Assembly (NCBI GenBank): GCA_028709605.1
Contig: JAQVWR010000003.1
Span: forward strand, 4,913-68,912
Direction: 5' to 3'
From: Proteiniphilum sp.
GTDB lineage: Bacteria > Bacteroidota > Bacteroidia > Bacteroidales > Dysgonomonadaceae
DNA length: 64,000 nt
The position numbers and the translations under genes were made by a program. Every line of letters starts with the position of its first letter. Position 1 is the stretch's first letter. Below the pieces are notes generated by a model. The model was not told where the DNA came from. It did no database searches and was given only the letters and a program-made list of their open reading frames with translations. Shown here in pieces: positions 28,674-38,394 of this stretch.

Positions 28674-31238
28674 TCAGATCCAGCGCACATAGGCAAAATC
28701 CATCCGGTGCGGCAGGTCGGGGTTCTTCGGATAAACCCGCAGCCCGTATTGGTGGGAACCCGGATTTTTGAGCGCCTTGCGTGTCTCAAAGTAGAGCAGG
28801 CTGCCTTCACGCTTCACCAGCTCAAACACGCACGCTTCAATGAACTGAGGTTCGTTGTTCTTCGCATCGGGGTCTACCACTACGCACTCCACGCCGATGT
28901 CGCACGTCAGTTCTTTGCGGTCGATCACTACCTTGCCATAGATTTCATCGTTGCTGTGGCGGAAATCCATCTTCTGGTTCGGATTGAATTCTATCTTCAC
29001 TACCTCCAGGGTATCCCATTTGGCAGCGGTATCCTCTTTCCAGCGCACGATCTTCTTCGCCTTGGCATAGCGGTCGGCGTGCAACAGCCGCGAGCGTTCG
29101 GCAAGCTTATGGTAGAACCGGTCGTAGTAATCGTCCATCATCCGCTTGGTGGTATAGTGAGGGGCGATCTCAGCCATGGATTTCTTGATGTACTGAATCC
29201 ATTCAGGTGAATATCCCTGGCTGTTGTGAGCGTAATAGAGCGGGATGATCTCGTTCTCCAGCAGGGAGTAAATGGTGGAGGCATCCAGCTCATCCTGGAA
29301 CGACTGATTATCGTAGGTCTTTTTTTCTGTCAGTGCCCAGCCGGCGCCTTCCCTGTAGCCTTCATACCACCATCCGTCGAGCACGGAGAGGTTCAGCACA
29401 CCGTTCATCTCGGCTTTCTCGCCTGAGGTGCCGGAGGCTTCCTGTGCACGTGTGGGGGTGTTGAGCCAGATATCTACCCCGGATACCAATCGTTTGGCCA
29501 GTCGCATGTCGTAGTTCTCCAGAAAGATGATCTTACCCAGGAACTCGGGACGACGCGAGATCTCCACGATCTGCCTGATCAACCCCTGACCGCCGCCATC
29601 GGCCGGATGTGCCTTGCCGGCGAAGATAAACTGTACCGGGTACTTCGGATTGTTCACAATCCGGGATAACCGTTCCAGGTCGGAGAAGAGCAGGTGGGCC
29701 CGCTTGTAGGTGGCAAAACGACGGGAGAAGCCGATCAGCAGGGCGTTGGGATTCACCTCCTCCAGTATGCTCATGATGCGCGACGGATCGGCCTGATTCT
29801 TCAGCCATCCCTCCCTGAATTCCACCTGGATATAGTCTACCAGTTTCTTCTTCAGATGCATGCGCAGCTCCCACAGTTCCTCGTCGTTTACGTTCCGGAT
29901 ATTCTCCCAGATCGCCGGATTGGACTGGTCGCCATAGAACGACTCTCCGAAATATTTCTCATACAACTCCTTTACCGATGAGGAGGCCCAGCTGGGCAGG
30001 TGCACGCCGTTGGTTACATATCCCACATGTAGTTCCTCGGGGAAGTAGCCTTTCCATACGGGCTGAAACATCTTCCGGGAGACGGCGCCGTGCAGCTGGC
30101 TCACCCCGTTGGTTTCCTGTGCCGTATTCAGCGCGAAGACGCTCATGGAGAACTTCTCCTGCGTGCCGGGGTTGGCACGCCCCATATCCATGAACTGCTG
30201 CCAGGAGATGCCCAGTTGCTGCACGATGGGAGTCATGTACTTGCCGATCAATGCCTCGTCGAAATAATCGTGGCCTGCCGGCACAGGGGTGTGAACGGTA
30301 TAGAGGGAGGAGGCGCGAACTACCTCCAGTGCTTCCCGGAAGGTGAGCCCCTCCTGCCGGATAAAATCCAGCAGCCGCTGAACGCTGATCAGAGCAGCAT
30401 GTCCTTCATTCATGTGGTAGACCTCCTTTTTGATGCCCAGCTTGTTGAGCAGCAGGATGCCACCAATCCCCAACAGGTACTCTTGTTTCATGCGGTTCTC
30501 CCAGTCGCCTCCGTACAACTGGTGTGTGATGGAGCGGTCATACTCGCTGTTCGGCTCCAGGTCCGTATCCATCAGGTAGAGGTTGATGCGCCCCACAGCC
30601 ACCTTCCAGACATGTGAGTAGATAGGCCGGTCGTGAAAGGGTACCTCCAGGATCATGGGGCTGCCATCCTCATTCTTCATCTGGGTAATGGGGAGGTTGC
30701 CGAAGTTCTGCGCTTCATAATGGGCAATCTGCTGGCCGTCGATGGAGAGGGACTGAGTGAAGTACCCGTAGCGGTAGAGAAACCCTACGGCGGTCATATC
30801 CACATTGCTGTCGCTGGCCTCCTTCAGATAGTCGCCCGCAAGGATGCCCAGACCGCCGGAGTAGATTTTCAGCACATGGGACAACCCGTACTCCATGCTG
30901 AAATAAGCTACGCTGGGGCGTGCACTGTTGTGGGGCGCTTCCATGTAGTTCCTGAATTTGCGATAGACCTGCCCGATACGCTCCATCATTTCTCTGTTTC
31001 CGATGACACGTTCGGCGATATCTGTTTGCAGGTTCTGCAGCAGAATGACCGGATTTTTTTCGCTTTTCTCCCACTCTTCCGGATCCAGTATCTCGAAGAT
31101 GGCTTTGGCTTCTTCGTTCCAGACCCACCAGAGGTTGTGGGCAATCTCTTCCAACGGACGCAGCTCCGCAGGCAGTTCGGTATGCACATGGATATCTCTC
31201 CAAACCGGAGTATTGGAATAACTCGATTGAATGATCAT
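28674..31238 (-). CDS. glgP: Alpha-glucan (glycogen) phosphorylase, GT35
   Basis: 854 residues of the shorter bacterial/archaeal alpha-glucan phosphorylase type (with an N-terminal DUF3417-like segment, [17 protein letters not shown]). It cleaves alpha-1,4 glucan with phosphate to glucose 1-phosphate in the cytosol. The N-terminal domain carries [32 protein letters not shown]. The PLP-lysine region is present as [25 protein letters not shown]. The gene lies 88 bases downstream of glycogen synthase on the same strand, so synthesis and breakdown of stored glycogen are probably co-expressed. It ends at a shared terminator. Confidence 0.93.
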   Translation of the reverse strand: MIIQSSYSNTPVWRDIHVHTELPAELRPLEEIAHNLWWVWNEEAKAIFEILDPEEWEKSEKNPVILLQNLQTDIAERVIGNREMMERIGQVYRKFRNYMEAPHNSARPSVAYFSMEYGLSHVLKIYSGGLGILAGDYLKEASDSNVDMTAVGFLYRYGYFTQSLSIDGQQIAHYEAQNFGNLPITQMKNEDGSPMILEVPFHDRPIYSHVWKVAVGRINLYLMDTDLEPNSEYDRSITHQLYGGDWENRMKQEYLLGIGGILLLNKLGIKKEVYHMNEGHAALISVQRLLDFIRQEGLTFREALEVVRASSLYTVHTPVPAGHDYFDEALIGKYMTPIVQQLGISWQQFMDMGRANPGTQEKFSMSVFALNTAQETNGVSQLHGAVSRKMFQPVWKGYFPEELHVGYVTNGVHLPSWASSSVKELYEKYFGESFYGDQSNPAIWENIRNVNDEELWELRMHLKKKLVDYIQVEFREGWLKNQADPSRIMSILEEVNPNALLIGFSRRFATYKRAHLLFSDLERLSRIVNNPKYPVQFIFAGKAHPADGGGQGLIRQIVEISRRPEFLGKIIFLENYDMRLAKRLVSGVDIWLNTPTRAQEASGTSGEKAEMNGVLNLSVLDGWWYEGYREGAGWALTEKKTYDNQSFQDELDASTIYSLLENEIIPLYYAHNSQGYSPEWIQYIKKSMAEIAPHYTTKRMMDDYYDRFYHKLAERSRLLHADRYAKAKKIVRWKEDTAAKWDTLEVVKIEFNPNQKMDFRHSNDEIYGKVVIDRKELTCDIGVECVVVDPDAKNNEPQFIEACVFELVKREGSLLYFETRKALKNPGSHQYGLRVYPKNPDLPHRMDFAYVRWI

Positions 31239-31326
31239 TGTCGGTTTTATTTAATTGCTTACTTTTCGATTGGGTTGGATAACGCTCTACGCAAGTACTG
31301 TTATCATACACAAGAAATATAACGCT

Positions 31327-33021
31327 TTATTCTGCTTTAAGTTTGAGGGGTTTTGATAATCTGATATAGGAGTGATGCAGTGCTTTGCCGTATGCTTCCT
31401 GATAAGAGGAGATGAAGTGCGCCCAGTCGGCCCGGTCCGACAAGGCGGCAGCACGTTTTCTGAGCAGGCGCACCTGCCCGGCACTTTTGAGGGAGAAGTC
31501 GTGAACCAGCCGCGCAATCTCTTCTGCTACCTCCGACTGATTGGTGTCGTCGCGACGGATCACCGTTATCCCGTTGTCCATCCCTTTCTGGTCACCCTGC
31601 TTCTCTGCCCATGCGCCGAAGCCGGCCAGCGAGGTGGTGATGGTGGGGATGGAGAAGGCCACGCTCTCATGGGGGGTATATCCCCAAGGTTCGTAGTAGG
31701 AGGGGAAGACCGACAGGTCGAGGCCGATCAGCAGATCGTAGTAGGGCAGGTTGAAGATGCCGTCGTCACCGTTGAGGTAGGAGGGTACAAACAGGATCTT
31801 CACCCGTTCTTCTTCTGAATTGCAGCATCCCGCATGTCGCAACTGGTTCAGAATCATATCCCGTTCCGGATCCACCAGCTCATGGGTCACGAAAAGAGAC
31901 TCCACGCTTTTGGGCACTCCTTCGGGTTGTTCGCCTGCACAGAGCAGCGCCTGCAGATCGGCACGGGGACCCTTATTCCAGGCGGGAACCATGATCAGGG
32001 CAATCACGTCCCTGGTCAGGCCCGGCATTTTGCACAGCCGGTGCATCGCTTCGATAAACAGATCGATCCCCTTGTTCTTGTATTCATATCTCCCGCTGGT
32101 GCCTATCAGCAGTGCATCGGAATTTATGGAATACCCCAGCATTTTCTCCGCTACATTCTGCAACACTTTTCGTGCTTTCGCCCGGGCTTGCAGATAAGCT
32201 TTCCCTTTCGGAATGAAGTCTTTCTCGAAGCCGTTCGGGGTGATCACATCCGGCTGGCGCTGAAGGAACTGTGCGCACTCACGGGCAGTGATATCGCTCA
32301 CGGTGGTGAAGCAGTCCACATGCTGTGCCGCTTTCTTCTCGAGGGAGTGCTTGGCCGACAGGTTGAGCCGGCCTGCCATCTGATCGCCGTCATACTCCTC
32401 CAGATGATTGTAGAGCGGCAGGTTGTTGCCGGCAATGGAGCGGCCGATGGAGGTGGCGTGGGTGGTGAAGAGGGTGGCAATCCTGGGTACCTGCTTGCGG
32501 ATGTAAAGAGCTCCTGCACCCAGCATCCACTCGTTGAAGTGGGCGATCACGTTGTCCGCTTCCAACCGGTGATAACGGTAGAAGCTCTCGATCACCAGGC
32601 CGGTGGCATAGGCAAACATCACCGATTCGTGGTAATCACCGTAGGCATGGAGGGAATCCACCCCGTAGTCCATCCACATGGAGGTGTAGATGTCGTTCTG
32701 TCGGGCAAAGAAGGTATCGAACTTCACTAAGAAGACGATTGGATTTCCCGGCACATCCCATCGCCCGGCACGGATCTCCAACTGCTGGTTGGTCCGGGCA
32801 TCATCACACCATTCCGGATAGAGCGTGCGGTCTTCCCTGAACCAGGGGCTCTCCTGCTCCTGCCATAGATCGGGCCCGATAAAAAAGATGCGGTCTGTAT
32901 AAATTTTTTGTAGGGAATTAGCTCGCGTTGAGAGGACAGTGTAAATTCCGCCTACCTTGTTGCATACCTCCCAGCTGGTTTCGAAGATGTAGTCGGGCGT
33001 ATGACGGGCATCTATCTGCAT
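31327..33021 (-). CDS. Glycogen synthase, GT3 (eukaryote-like) family
   Basis: 564 residues resembling the animal/fungal GT3 glycogen synthase rather than the bacterial GT5 GlgA. The N-terminus has IFETSWEVCNKVGGIYTVLSTRA and IFFIGPDLWQEQ. HFNEWMLGAGALYI, TLFTTHATSIGRSIAG and the C-terminal FPSYYEPWGYTPHESVAFSIPTITTSLAGFG hold the donor-site residues. The family uses UDP-glucose to extend alpha-1,4 glucan. It heads the unit with glgP. The -7 box at 33050-33057 forms one arm of an inverted repeat shared with the mfd promoter. Confidence 0.92.
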   Translation of the reverse strand: MQIDARHTPDYIFETSWEVCNKVGGIYTVLSTRANSLQKIYTDRIFFIGPDLWQEQESPWFREDRTLYPEWCDDARTNQQLEIRAGRWDVPGNPIVFLVKFDTFFARQNDIYTSMWMDYGVDSLHAYGDYHESVMFAYATGLVIESFYRYHRLEADNVIAHFNEWMLGAGALYIRKQVPRIATLFTTHATSIGRSIAGNNLPLYNHLEEYDGDQMAGRLNLSAKHSLEKKAAQHVDCFTTVSDITARECAQFLQRQPDVITPNGFEKDFIPKGKAYLQARAKARKVLQNVAEKMLGYSINSDALLIGTSGRYEYKNKGIDLFIEAMHRLCKMPGLTRDVIALIMVPAWNKGPRADLQALLCAGEQPEGVPKSVESLFVTHELVDPERDMILNQLRHAGCCNSEEERVKILFVPSYLNGDDGIFNLPYYDLLIGLDLSVFPSYYEPWGYTPHESVAFSIPTITTSLAGFGAWAEKQGDQKGMDNGITVIRRDDTNQSEVAEEIARLVHDFSLKSAGQVRLLRKRAAALSDRADWAHFISSYQEAYGKALHHSYIRLSKPLKLKAE

Positions 33022-33048
33022 AAAATGTTATTTCTTATAAGAATCGGG

Positions 33049-33087
33049 ACAAAGGTAATAAAAAAAAGAATTACCTTTGTACTTTCG
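33049..33087. promoter_or_regulatory. Divergent promoter region of glycogen synthase and mfd
   Basis: The arms ACAAAGGTAAT (33049-33059) and ATTACCTTTGT (33070-33080) are a perfect 11-bp inverted repeat with a 10-base A-rich gap. Each arm holds a TACCTTTG -7 box facing outward: minus 33050-33057 for glycogen synthase, plus 33072-33079 for mfd. TACTTTCG at 33080-33087 is an alternative box for mfd. Confidence 0.7.
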
Positions 33088-33092
33088 TCTGC

Positions 33093-36000
33093 ATGGTTGA
33101 AACAATAGACATTACGCAACTTCAGCAGCGGATGGATCTCCATCCCAACATGGCAGCGGCAGGCTCGCTACTGGACAAGGTGCAACTGTTGTCGGTAGCC
33201 GGTTTGCGGGGATCATCGCGTGCCCTTTTTGCGGTGTCGCTCTTCCGACGGGTTCCCAAAACTTATCTCTATATTCTCAATGATGCCGAAGCGGCCGGTT
33301 ATTTTTATCACGACCTGACGCAGCTGATCGGCTCCGCAGCGGTGCTCTTCTTCCCTTCCGCTTATAAAAGAGCAGCCCGGTACGGGCAGCTGGATGCGGC
33401 CAACGAAGTGCTCCGCACTGAGACCCTGAGCCGCTTGCAGGGAGATAACCCTCCACTGCTCATCGTCAGCTATCCCGATGCCCTGGCTGAGAAGACGGTC
33501 TCACGCGACCAGCTGAAGGAGAAGACGCTGAAGCTGTCCATCGGCGAGCGGGTGGATGCCTCTTTTGTCAGCGAGGTGCTCGACAGCTATGGTTTTCAGT
33601 ATGTGGATTATGTCTATGAGCCGGGACAGTATGCTGTGAGGGGGAGCATCCTCGATGTCTTCTCTTTTTCCGGTGAGCTGCCCTACCGAATCGATTTCTT
33701 TGGCGATGAGGTGGAGACCATCCGCAGCTTCGACTTGGAGACACAGCTCTCCATAGAGAAACTCAGCGAGGTGCGCATCATTCCTGAGTTCAGTCGCAAC
33801 GGAGGGCTACACGCTTCTCTCTTCGATTCCCTGCCGCGACAGGCGGTGATCGGGATTGAGGAAATGCTCTGGATCTCCAGTCGTGTGGAGTCGCTCAACC
33901 ACGATGAGCTTCATATTGATCCCAGAGATGTGGAGTTTGTGAAGGCCGATCTGCTGACGAAAGAAGAGTTTGTGGCGCAGATCAGGCTTTTCCGCCAGCT
34001 TCGCTTTGATACAAAAATGCCGGAAACACCCGATGCGGTGCTTCGTTTCCAGACCTCCCTGCAGCCGCTCTACCACAAGAACTTCGACCTCCTGAGCGAG
34101 TCGCTCCGCCAGTTCAGAGAGGATGGATATTCCCTCTATATTCTGAGTGACAGCGAGAAACAGCAGAAACGACTTTGTCATATTTTTGAAGATCGCAATG
34201 ATCAAATCGCCTTCGTGCCGGTCAATAAAACACTGCACGAGGGCTTCTCCGACGAGACCCTGAAGATCTGTTGTTTCACCGACCACCAGATCTTCGACCG
34301 TTTTCACAAGTACAGCCTCAAGTCGGAACGGGCCCGGACCGGCAAGATCGCTCTCACCCTCAAGGAGATCAACCAGCTGCAGCAGGGCGACTATGTGGTG
34401 CATATGGACCACGGCATCGGCCGGTTTGCCGGACTGGTGCGCTTGCGCATCGGCGAAAAGGTGCAGGAGGTGATCAAGCTCACTTACCTGAACAACGACG
34501 CGGTGTTCGTCTCTATTCATGCGCTGCACAAGGTCTCCAAGTACAAAGGCAAAGAGGGGGAGTCGCCACAGCTCAACAAGCTGGGTTCCGGCGCCTGGGA
34601 GAAGGTGAAGGAGCGAACCAAGAAGAAGATCAAGGATATTGCGCGCGACCTGATCAAGCTCTATGCCCGCCGACAGGAGGAGAAAGGGTTCGCCTATTCG
34701 CGCGACTCCTACCTGCAGACCGAACTGGAGGCCTCTTTCATGTATGAGGATACGCCTGATCAGATCAAGGCTACGCGTGACGTGAAAGCAGATATGCAGA
34801 GCGAGCAGCCTATGGATCGCCTGATCTGCGGCGACGTGGGCTTCGGCAAGACTGAGATCGCGGTGCGGGCAGCCTTCAAGGCGGCGACCGATGGCAAGCA
34901 GACTGCCGTACTGGTTCCTACTACTGTGCTGGCTACGCAGCATTACCATACCTTCCGCGACCGCCTGGCTAACTTCCCGGTGAAGGTGGACTACCTGAGC
35001 CGCGCACGCAGCAGCAAGGAACAGAAAGAGATCCTCCACAACCTGAAGGAGGGGAAGATAGACATCCTGATCGGTACCCACCGCCTCGTGGGAAAGGATG
35101 TGCAGTTCAAAGACCTGGGACTGCTGATCATCGATGAGGAACAGAAATTCGGCGTCTCGGTAAAGGAGAAGCTGAAACAGCTGAAGGTGAACGTCGACAC
35201 GCTCACCATGACGGCTACGCCTATCCCGCGCACCCTCCAGTTCTCGCTGATGGGATCGCGCGACCTCTCTACCATCGGCACCCCTCCTCCCAACCGCTAT
35301 CCGGTGCAGACAGAGGTGCATCCCTTCGACATCGAGATCATCCGCGACGCGATCAACTTTGAGATGAGCCGTAACGGACAGGTCTTTATCGTGAACAACC
35401 GTATCCAGAACATCTACGAGCTGGAGGCTCTCATCAAAAGGGAGATCCCTGACGTGCGAATCGCCGTGGGGCACGGACAGATGGATCCGAAGAAGCTGGA
35501 GCGGGTGATCGCCGATTTTATCGATCAGGAGCAGGATATCCTGATCGCTACTACGATCATTGAATCGGGCATTGACATGCCCAACGTCAACACCATCATC
35601 GTGATCGATGCCCAGAACTTCGGACTGAGCGACCTCCATCAGCTGCGCGGCAGGGTGGGGCGCAGCAACCGTAAAGCGTTCTGTTACCTGCTGGCACCCC
35701 CGCTCTATTCATTGAGCGCCGACGCGCGCCGCCGTTTGCAGGCTATCGAGAACTTCTCCGAACTGGGCAGCGGCATCCATATTGCCATGCAGGATCTTGA
35801 CATCCGCGGTGCGGGCAACCTGCTGGGTGCCGAGCAGAGTGGTTTCATCGCCGACCTGGGGTATGAGACTTATCGCAAGATCCTCACCGAGGCGGTGCAG
35901 GAGCTGCGCAAGGAGGAGTTTACGGACCTCTACCGCGAGGAGCAGGCCGCCAAGGCCGAAGAACAGGATTTTGTGGAGGATGTGCCGGTGGAGAGCGACC

Positions 36001-36437
36001 TGGAGCTGATGTTCCCGGTGATGTACATCCCCAACGATGCGGAGCGCGTGGCGATCTACCGGGAGCTGGACAATATGGAGACGGAAACCGAGATCTTGGA
36101 GTTCACCGCCCGCCTGGAGGATCGTTTCGGAAAGATCCCCTCCCAGGGCAGGGAGCTGATTCGCATTGTCAGGCTGCGCCGACTGGCTAAATCGCTCGGT
36201 ATGGAGAAGGTGGTGCTGAAAAACGGACAGATGATCCTGAACCTGATCAGCGACCCGGCGTCACCCTATTACCAGTCCCCTCTCTTCGACAAGCTGCTCG
36301 CCTATGTGCAGCTGCATGCACGGCAGTGCCAACTGCGCGAGACAGGGAAAAAACGTTCCGTGGTGATCCGAAACGTGGATACTGTTGAGACAGCCGTATC
36401 GATCCTGGAGGAGATGCTCAGAACAGCCCTTCAATAG
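33093..36437 (+). CDS. mfd: Transcription-repair coupling factor Mfd
   Basis: 1114 residues. The N-terminal UvrB-like domains 1-3 (about 1-420, QYAVRGSILDVFSFSGELPYRIDFFGDEVETIRSFD at about 175-210) are followed by the RNAP-interacting domain (about 430-510, GDYVVHMDHGIGRFAGL). The RecG-like translocase (about 530-900) has Walker A CGDVGFGKTE, DEEQKFGV, and the TRG motif near QFSLMGSRDLSTIGTPP. The C-terminal TRCF domain ends the protein. It removes stalled RNA polymerase and recruits excision repair. The predicted leader is very short (about 7 bases or none). Its last 20 bases overlap the 3' end of cysK on the other strand. Confidence 0.96.
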   Translation: MVETIDITQLQQRMDLHPNMAAAGSLLDKVQLLSVAGLRGSSRALFAVSLFRRVPKTYLYILNDAEAAGYFYHDLTQLIGSAAVLFFPSAYKRAARYGQLDAANEVLRTETLSRLQGDNPPLLIVSYPDALAEKTVSRDQLKEKTLKLSIGERVDASFVSEVLDSYGFQYVDYVYEPGQYAVRGSILDVFSFSGELPYRIDFFGDEVETIRSFDLETQLSIEKLSEVRIIPEFSRNGGLHASLFDSLPRQAVIGIEEMLWISSRVESLNHDELHIDPRDVEFVKADLLTKEEFVAQIRLFRQLRFDTKMPETPDAVLRFQTSLQPLYHKNFDLLSESLRQFREDGYSLYILSDSEKQQKRLCHIFEDRNDQIAFVPVNKTLHEGFSDETLKICCFTDHQIFDRFHKYSLKSERARTGKIALTLKEINQLQQGDYVVHMDHGIGRFAGLVRLRIGEKVQEVIKLTYLNNDAVFVSIHALHKVSKYKGKEGESPQLNKLGSGAWEKVKERTKKKIKDIARDLIKLYARRQEEKGFAYSRDSYLQTELEASFMYEDTPDQIKATRDVKADMQSEQPMDRLICGDVGFGKTEIAVRAAFKAATDGKQTAVLVPTTVLATQHYHTFRDRLANFPVKVDYLSRARSSKEQKEILHNLKEGKIDILIGTHRLVGKDVQFKDLGLLIIDEEQKFGVSVKEKLKQLKVNVDTLTMTATPIPRTLQFSLMGSRDLSTIGTPPPNRYPVQTEVHPFDIEIIRDAINFEMSRNGQVFIVNNRIQNIYELEALIKREIPDVRIAVGHGQMDPKKLERVIADFIDQEQDILIATTIIESGIDMPNVNTIIVIDAQNFGLSDLHQLRGRVGRSNRKAFCYLLAPPLYSLSADARRRLQAIENFSELGSGIHIAMQDLDIRGAGNLLGAEQSGFIADLGYETYRKILTEAVQELRKEEFTDLYREEQAAKAEEQDFVEDVPVESDLELMFPVMYIPNDAERVAIYRELDNMETETEILEFTARLEDRFGKIPSQGRELIRIVRLRRLAKSLGMEKVVLKNGQMILNLISDPASPYYQSPLFDKLLAYVQLHARQCQLRETGKKRSVVIRNVDTVETAVSILEEMLRTALQ

Positions 36438-37326
36438 AGAGATACCGTTCTCCCGTATCGTAGTTGAAGGTGAGAATGCGCTTTGGAGCCTCCAGCTCCG
36501 TAATCTTACGGGCTACTGCCGCCAGCGAGGCACCGGTGGAGATGCCGCCCGGGATGCTCTCCTCGCGTGCCAGCCGCCGCACATAATGGTATGCTTCTTC
36601 TTTTGTGATCTTGATCACGCTATCCAACACCGTAATATCGAGCGTGTCGGGGATGAACCCGGCGCCAATACCCTGCAGGGCATGCGGGCCCGACCGCCCT
36701 TCGGTCAGAAAGGGCGAGTCGGCCGGCTCTACGCCGATCACTTGTAGCGAAGGAAACGCCTTCTTCAGCTCCCTGCCCACACCGGTGATATGTCCGCCGC
36801 TGCCGATGCCGGTGATCAGGTAGTCGAGCCCTTCCGGGAAGTCGGCTAAGATCTCCTGTGCGGTCGTTTCCGCGTGAATGCGCGGGTTGTCTTTGTTGGT
36901 GAACTGCTGCGGGACCCAGGAGCCGGCGATTTCCCGCTGCAGCTCTTCCGCCTTCGCGATGGCTCCCTGCATTCCCTGATCGCGGGGGGTGAGCACCAGC
37001 TCCGCCCCGTAGAGGGCGACCAGACGACGCCGCTCGATGGACATTGACTCGGGCATCACGATGATGACCCGGTAGCCCTTGACCGCGCCTACAAAAGAGA
37101 GTCCCACGCCGGTGTTGCCCGAGGTGGGTTCGATGATGGTGTCTCCCGGCCGGATGATACCCCTGCGCTCGGCTTCTTCCACCATGGCCAGGGCGATGCG
37201 GTCCTTGATGCTGCCGGCAGGGTTCTGCTTCTCTAACTTGATCCATACCTCCTGGTCGGGGAAGAGCCGCGCCAGGCGTATGTGCGGCGTATGGCCAATC
37301 GTTTCCAGAATATTGTTGTACTTCAT
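36418..37326 (-). CDS. cysK: Cysteine synthase A (O-acetylserine thiol-lyase)
   Basis: 302 residues, PLP-dependent. It joins O-acetylserine and sulfide to make cysteine. The PLP lysine is K41 in NPAGSIKDRIA, the phosphate/substrate loop is TSGNTGVGLSF (about 70-80), and GIGSGGHITGVG binds the PLP phosphate. It lies directly downstream of cysE (55-base spacer made of TTGA/CTGA repeats), so serine acetylation and sulfhydrylation are encoded together. Its stop is inside the 3' end of mfd on the opposite strand (20-base overlap), leaving no room for a terminator. Confidence 0.94.
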   Translation of the reverse strand: MKYNNILETIGHTPHIRLARLFPDQEVWIKLEKQNPAGSIKDRIALAMVEEAERRGIIRPGDTIIEPTSGNTGVGLSFVGAVKGYRVIIVMPESMSIERRRLVALYGAELVLTPRDQGMQGAIAKAEELQREIAGSWVPQQFTNKDNPRIHAETTAQEILADFPEGLDYLITGIGSGGHITGVGRELKKAFPSLQVIGVEPADSPFLTEGRSGPHALQGIGAGFIPDTLDITVLDSVIKITKEEAYHYVRRLAREESIPGGISTGASLAAVARKITELEAPKRILTFNYDTGERYLSIEGLF

Positions 37327-37337
37327 ACGATGTTTGG

Positions 37338-37377
37338 TTGATTGATTGACTGATTAGTTGATTTGTTGACTGACTGA
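37338..37377. repeat. Tetranucleotide repeat (TTGA/CTGA) between cysE and cysK
   Basis: Ten 4-base units in register: TTGA TTGA TTGA CTGA TTAG TTGA TTTG TTGA CTGA CTGA. It fills nearly all of the cysE-cysK spacer. It is a simple-sequence tract, not a coding repeat. Confidence 0.85.
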
Positions 37378-37381
37378 CTCT

Positions 37382-38203
37382 TCAAATCACGAAGTCGTGT
37401 GGCATTTGGAAGTCTTTCAGGGTGCGGATCTTTACATCCACCGAGTTGTAAACCAGCGAGTAGGGAATGACGCTCTGCGTAAGCCAGGTACCCCCGCCGA
37501 TCACCGAATCGTGGGCGATCACCGTCTCTCCTCCCAGGATGGTGGCATTGGCATAGATCACCACATTGTCCTCTACGGTGGGGTGGCGTTTCACATCCGA
37601 CAGCTTCTTCTCCACATACAATGCACCTAAGGTGACACCTTGGTAGATCTTCACGTTGTTGCCGATCTCCGCCGTCTCGCCAATCACGATGCCGGTGCCG
37701 TGATCCATAAAGAAGTTCTTCCCGATGCGGGCAGCAGGGTGGATATCGATGCCCACTTTGGCATGCGCATGTTCGGAGAAAAGGCGGGAGATGAGTGGCA
37801 GCCCCAGTTGGTAGAGTGCGTGTGCGATGCGGTGTGCACAGAGCGCATAAAAACCGGGGTAGGTGATCACTACCTCCTCCAGGCTCTTCGCTGCAGGGTC
37901 ATACTGCAGGTAACAGGCTGCATCCTTGTAGAGTCGTTCCTGTAGTGCGGGGTAGAGCGCAAAAAATGCTTCTGTCTTTTCATCTGCAGCCTGTCGGTTG
38001 TGCAACGTCGCAATATTGGCATGCAGCTTCTCTGCGGCAGATTGTAGCCCTTTCTGCACATGCAGTTTCTCCGGACAGTTGCAGATGGGGAACATCAGGT
38101 TGATCAACGACTCAATCACCTCCTCCAGCTCACATTTATTGATGGGAATATGAATGGGTTGGGGACTGAATTGTGCAATCCGTTCACGGGTCTTGTCGGT
38201 CAT
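37382..38203 (-). CDS. cysE: Serine O-acetyltransferase
   Basis: 273 residues. It acetylates serine from acetyl-CoA, the first step of cysteine synthesis. The N-terminal helical domain (about 1-140, with AHRIAHALY) precedes a left-handed beta-helix (about 150-245, DIHPAARIGKNFFMDHGTGIVIGETAEIGNNVKIYQGVTLGA) carrying the catalytic His in MDHGTG. The protein ends in ...DFVI; a C-terminal isoleucine is the residue that in other bacteria docks in the CysK active site to form the cysteine synthase complex. A strong promoter lies at 38355-38384. Confidence 0.93.
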   Translation of the reverse strand: MTDKTRERIAQFSPQPIHIPINKCELEEVIESLINLMFPICNCPEKLHVQKGLQSAAEKLHANIATLHNRQAADEKTEAFFALYPALQERLYKDAACYLQYDPAAKSLEEVVITYPGFYALCAHRIAHALYQLGLPLISRLFSEHAHAKVGIDIHPAARIGKNFFMDHGTGIVIGETAEIGNNVKIYQGVTLGALYVEKKLSDVKRHPTVEDNVVIYANATILGGETVIAHDSVIGGGTWLTQSVIPYSLVYNSVDVKIRTLKDFQMPHDFVI

Positions 38204-38354
38204 ATACTTATATTAATGGTTGGAAAAAATGATCTGTTTGTTGTGTAAAAATGTAATGCAGGATGGGACTGATTCCTGCCGGGAGGCCGGAAGTCAGCAA
38301 CAACAATAACAGATATGCAGGCAAAAATGTTTCATCTCTTTCTGAATGATGAAA

Positions 38355-38384
38355 CAAAGATAATATTTATTTCAGATTGACAAA
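38355..38384 (-). promoter_or_regulatory. Promoter of the cysE-cysK unit
   Basis: On the minus strand TTTG (38381-38384), an 18-base spacer and TATCTTTG (38355-38362). The leader to the cysE ATG would be about 145 bases. It contains a GC-rich patch (CCGGCCTCCCGGCAGG), but I recognise no known riboswitch. Confidence 0.65.
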
Positions 38385-38394
38385 AACCGGATGT

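Noticed and set aside
30633..31322. Long open frame on the plus strand over glgP
   Set aside because: It is the antisense of a clear glgP reading frame, shows no family pattern, and has no promoter of its own.
33807..35639. 610-codon minus-strand frame inside mfd
   Set aside because: A shadow of mfd codon usage: it begins and ends inside the conserved gene, with no recognisable domain.
38204..38354. Possible SAM-type or other sulfur riboswitch in the cysE leader
   Set aside because: A GC-rich patch is present, but I could not recognise any known riboswitch core, and paired elements are weak.
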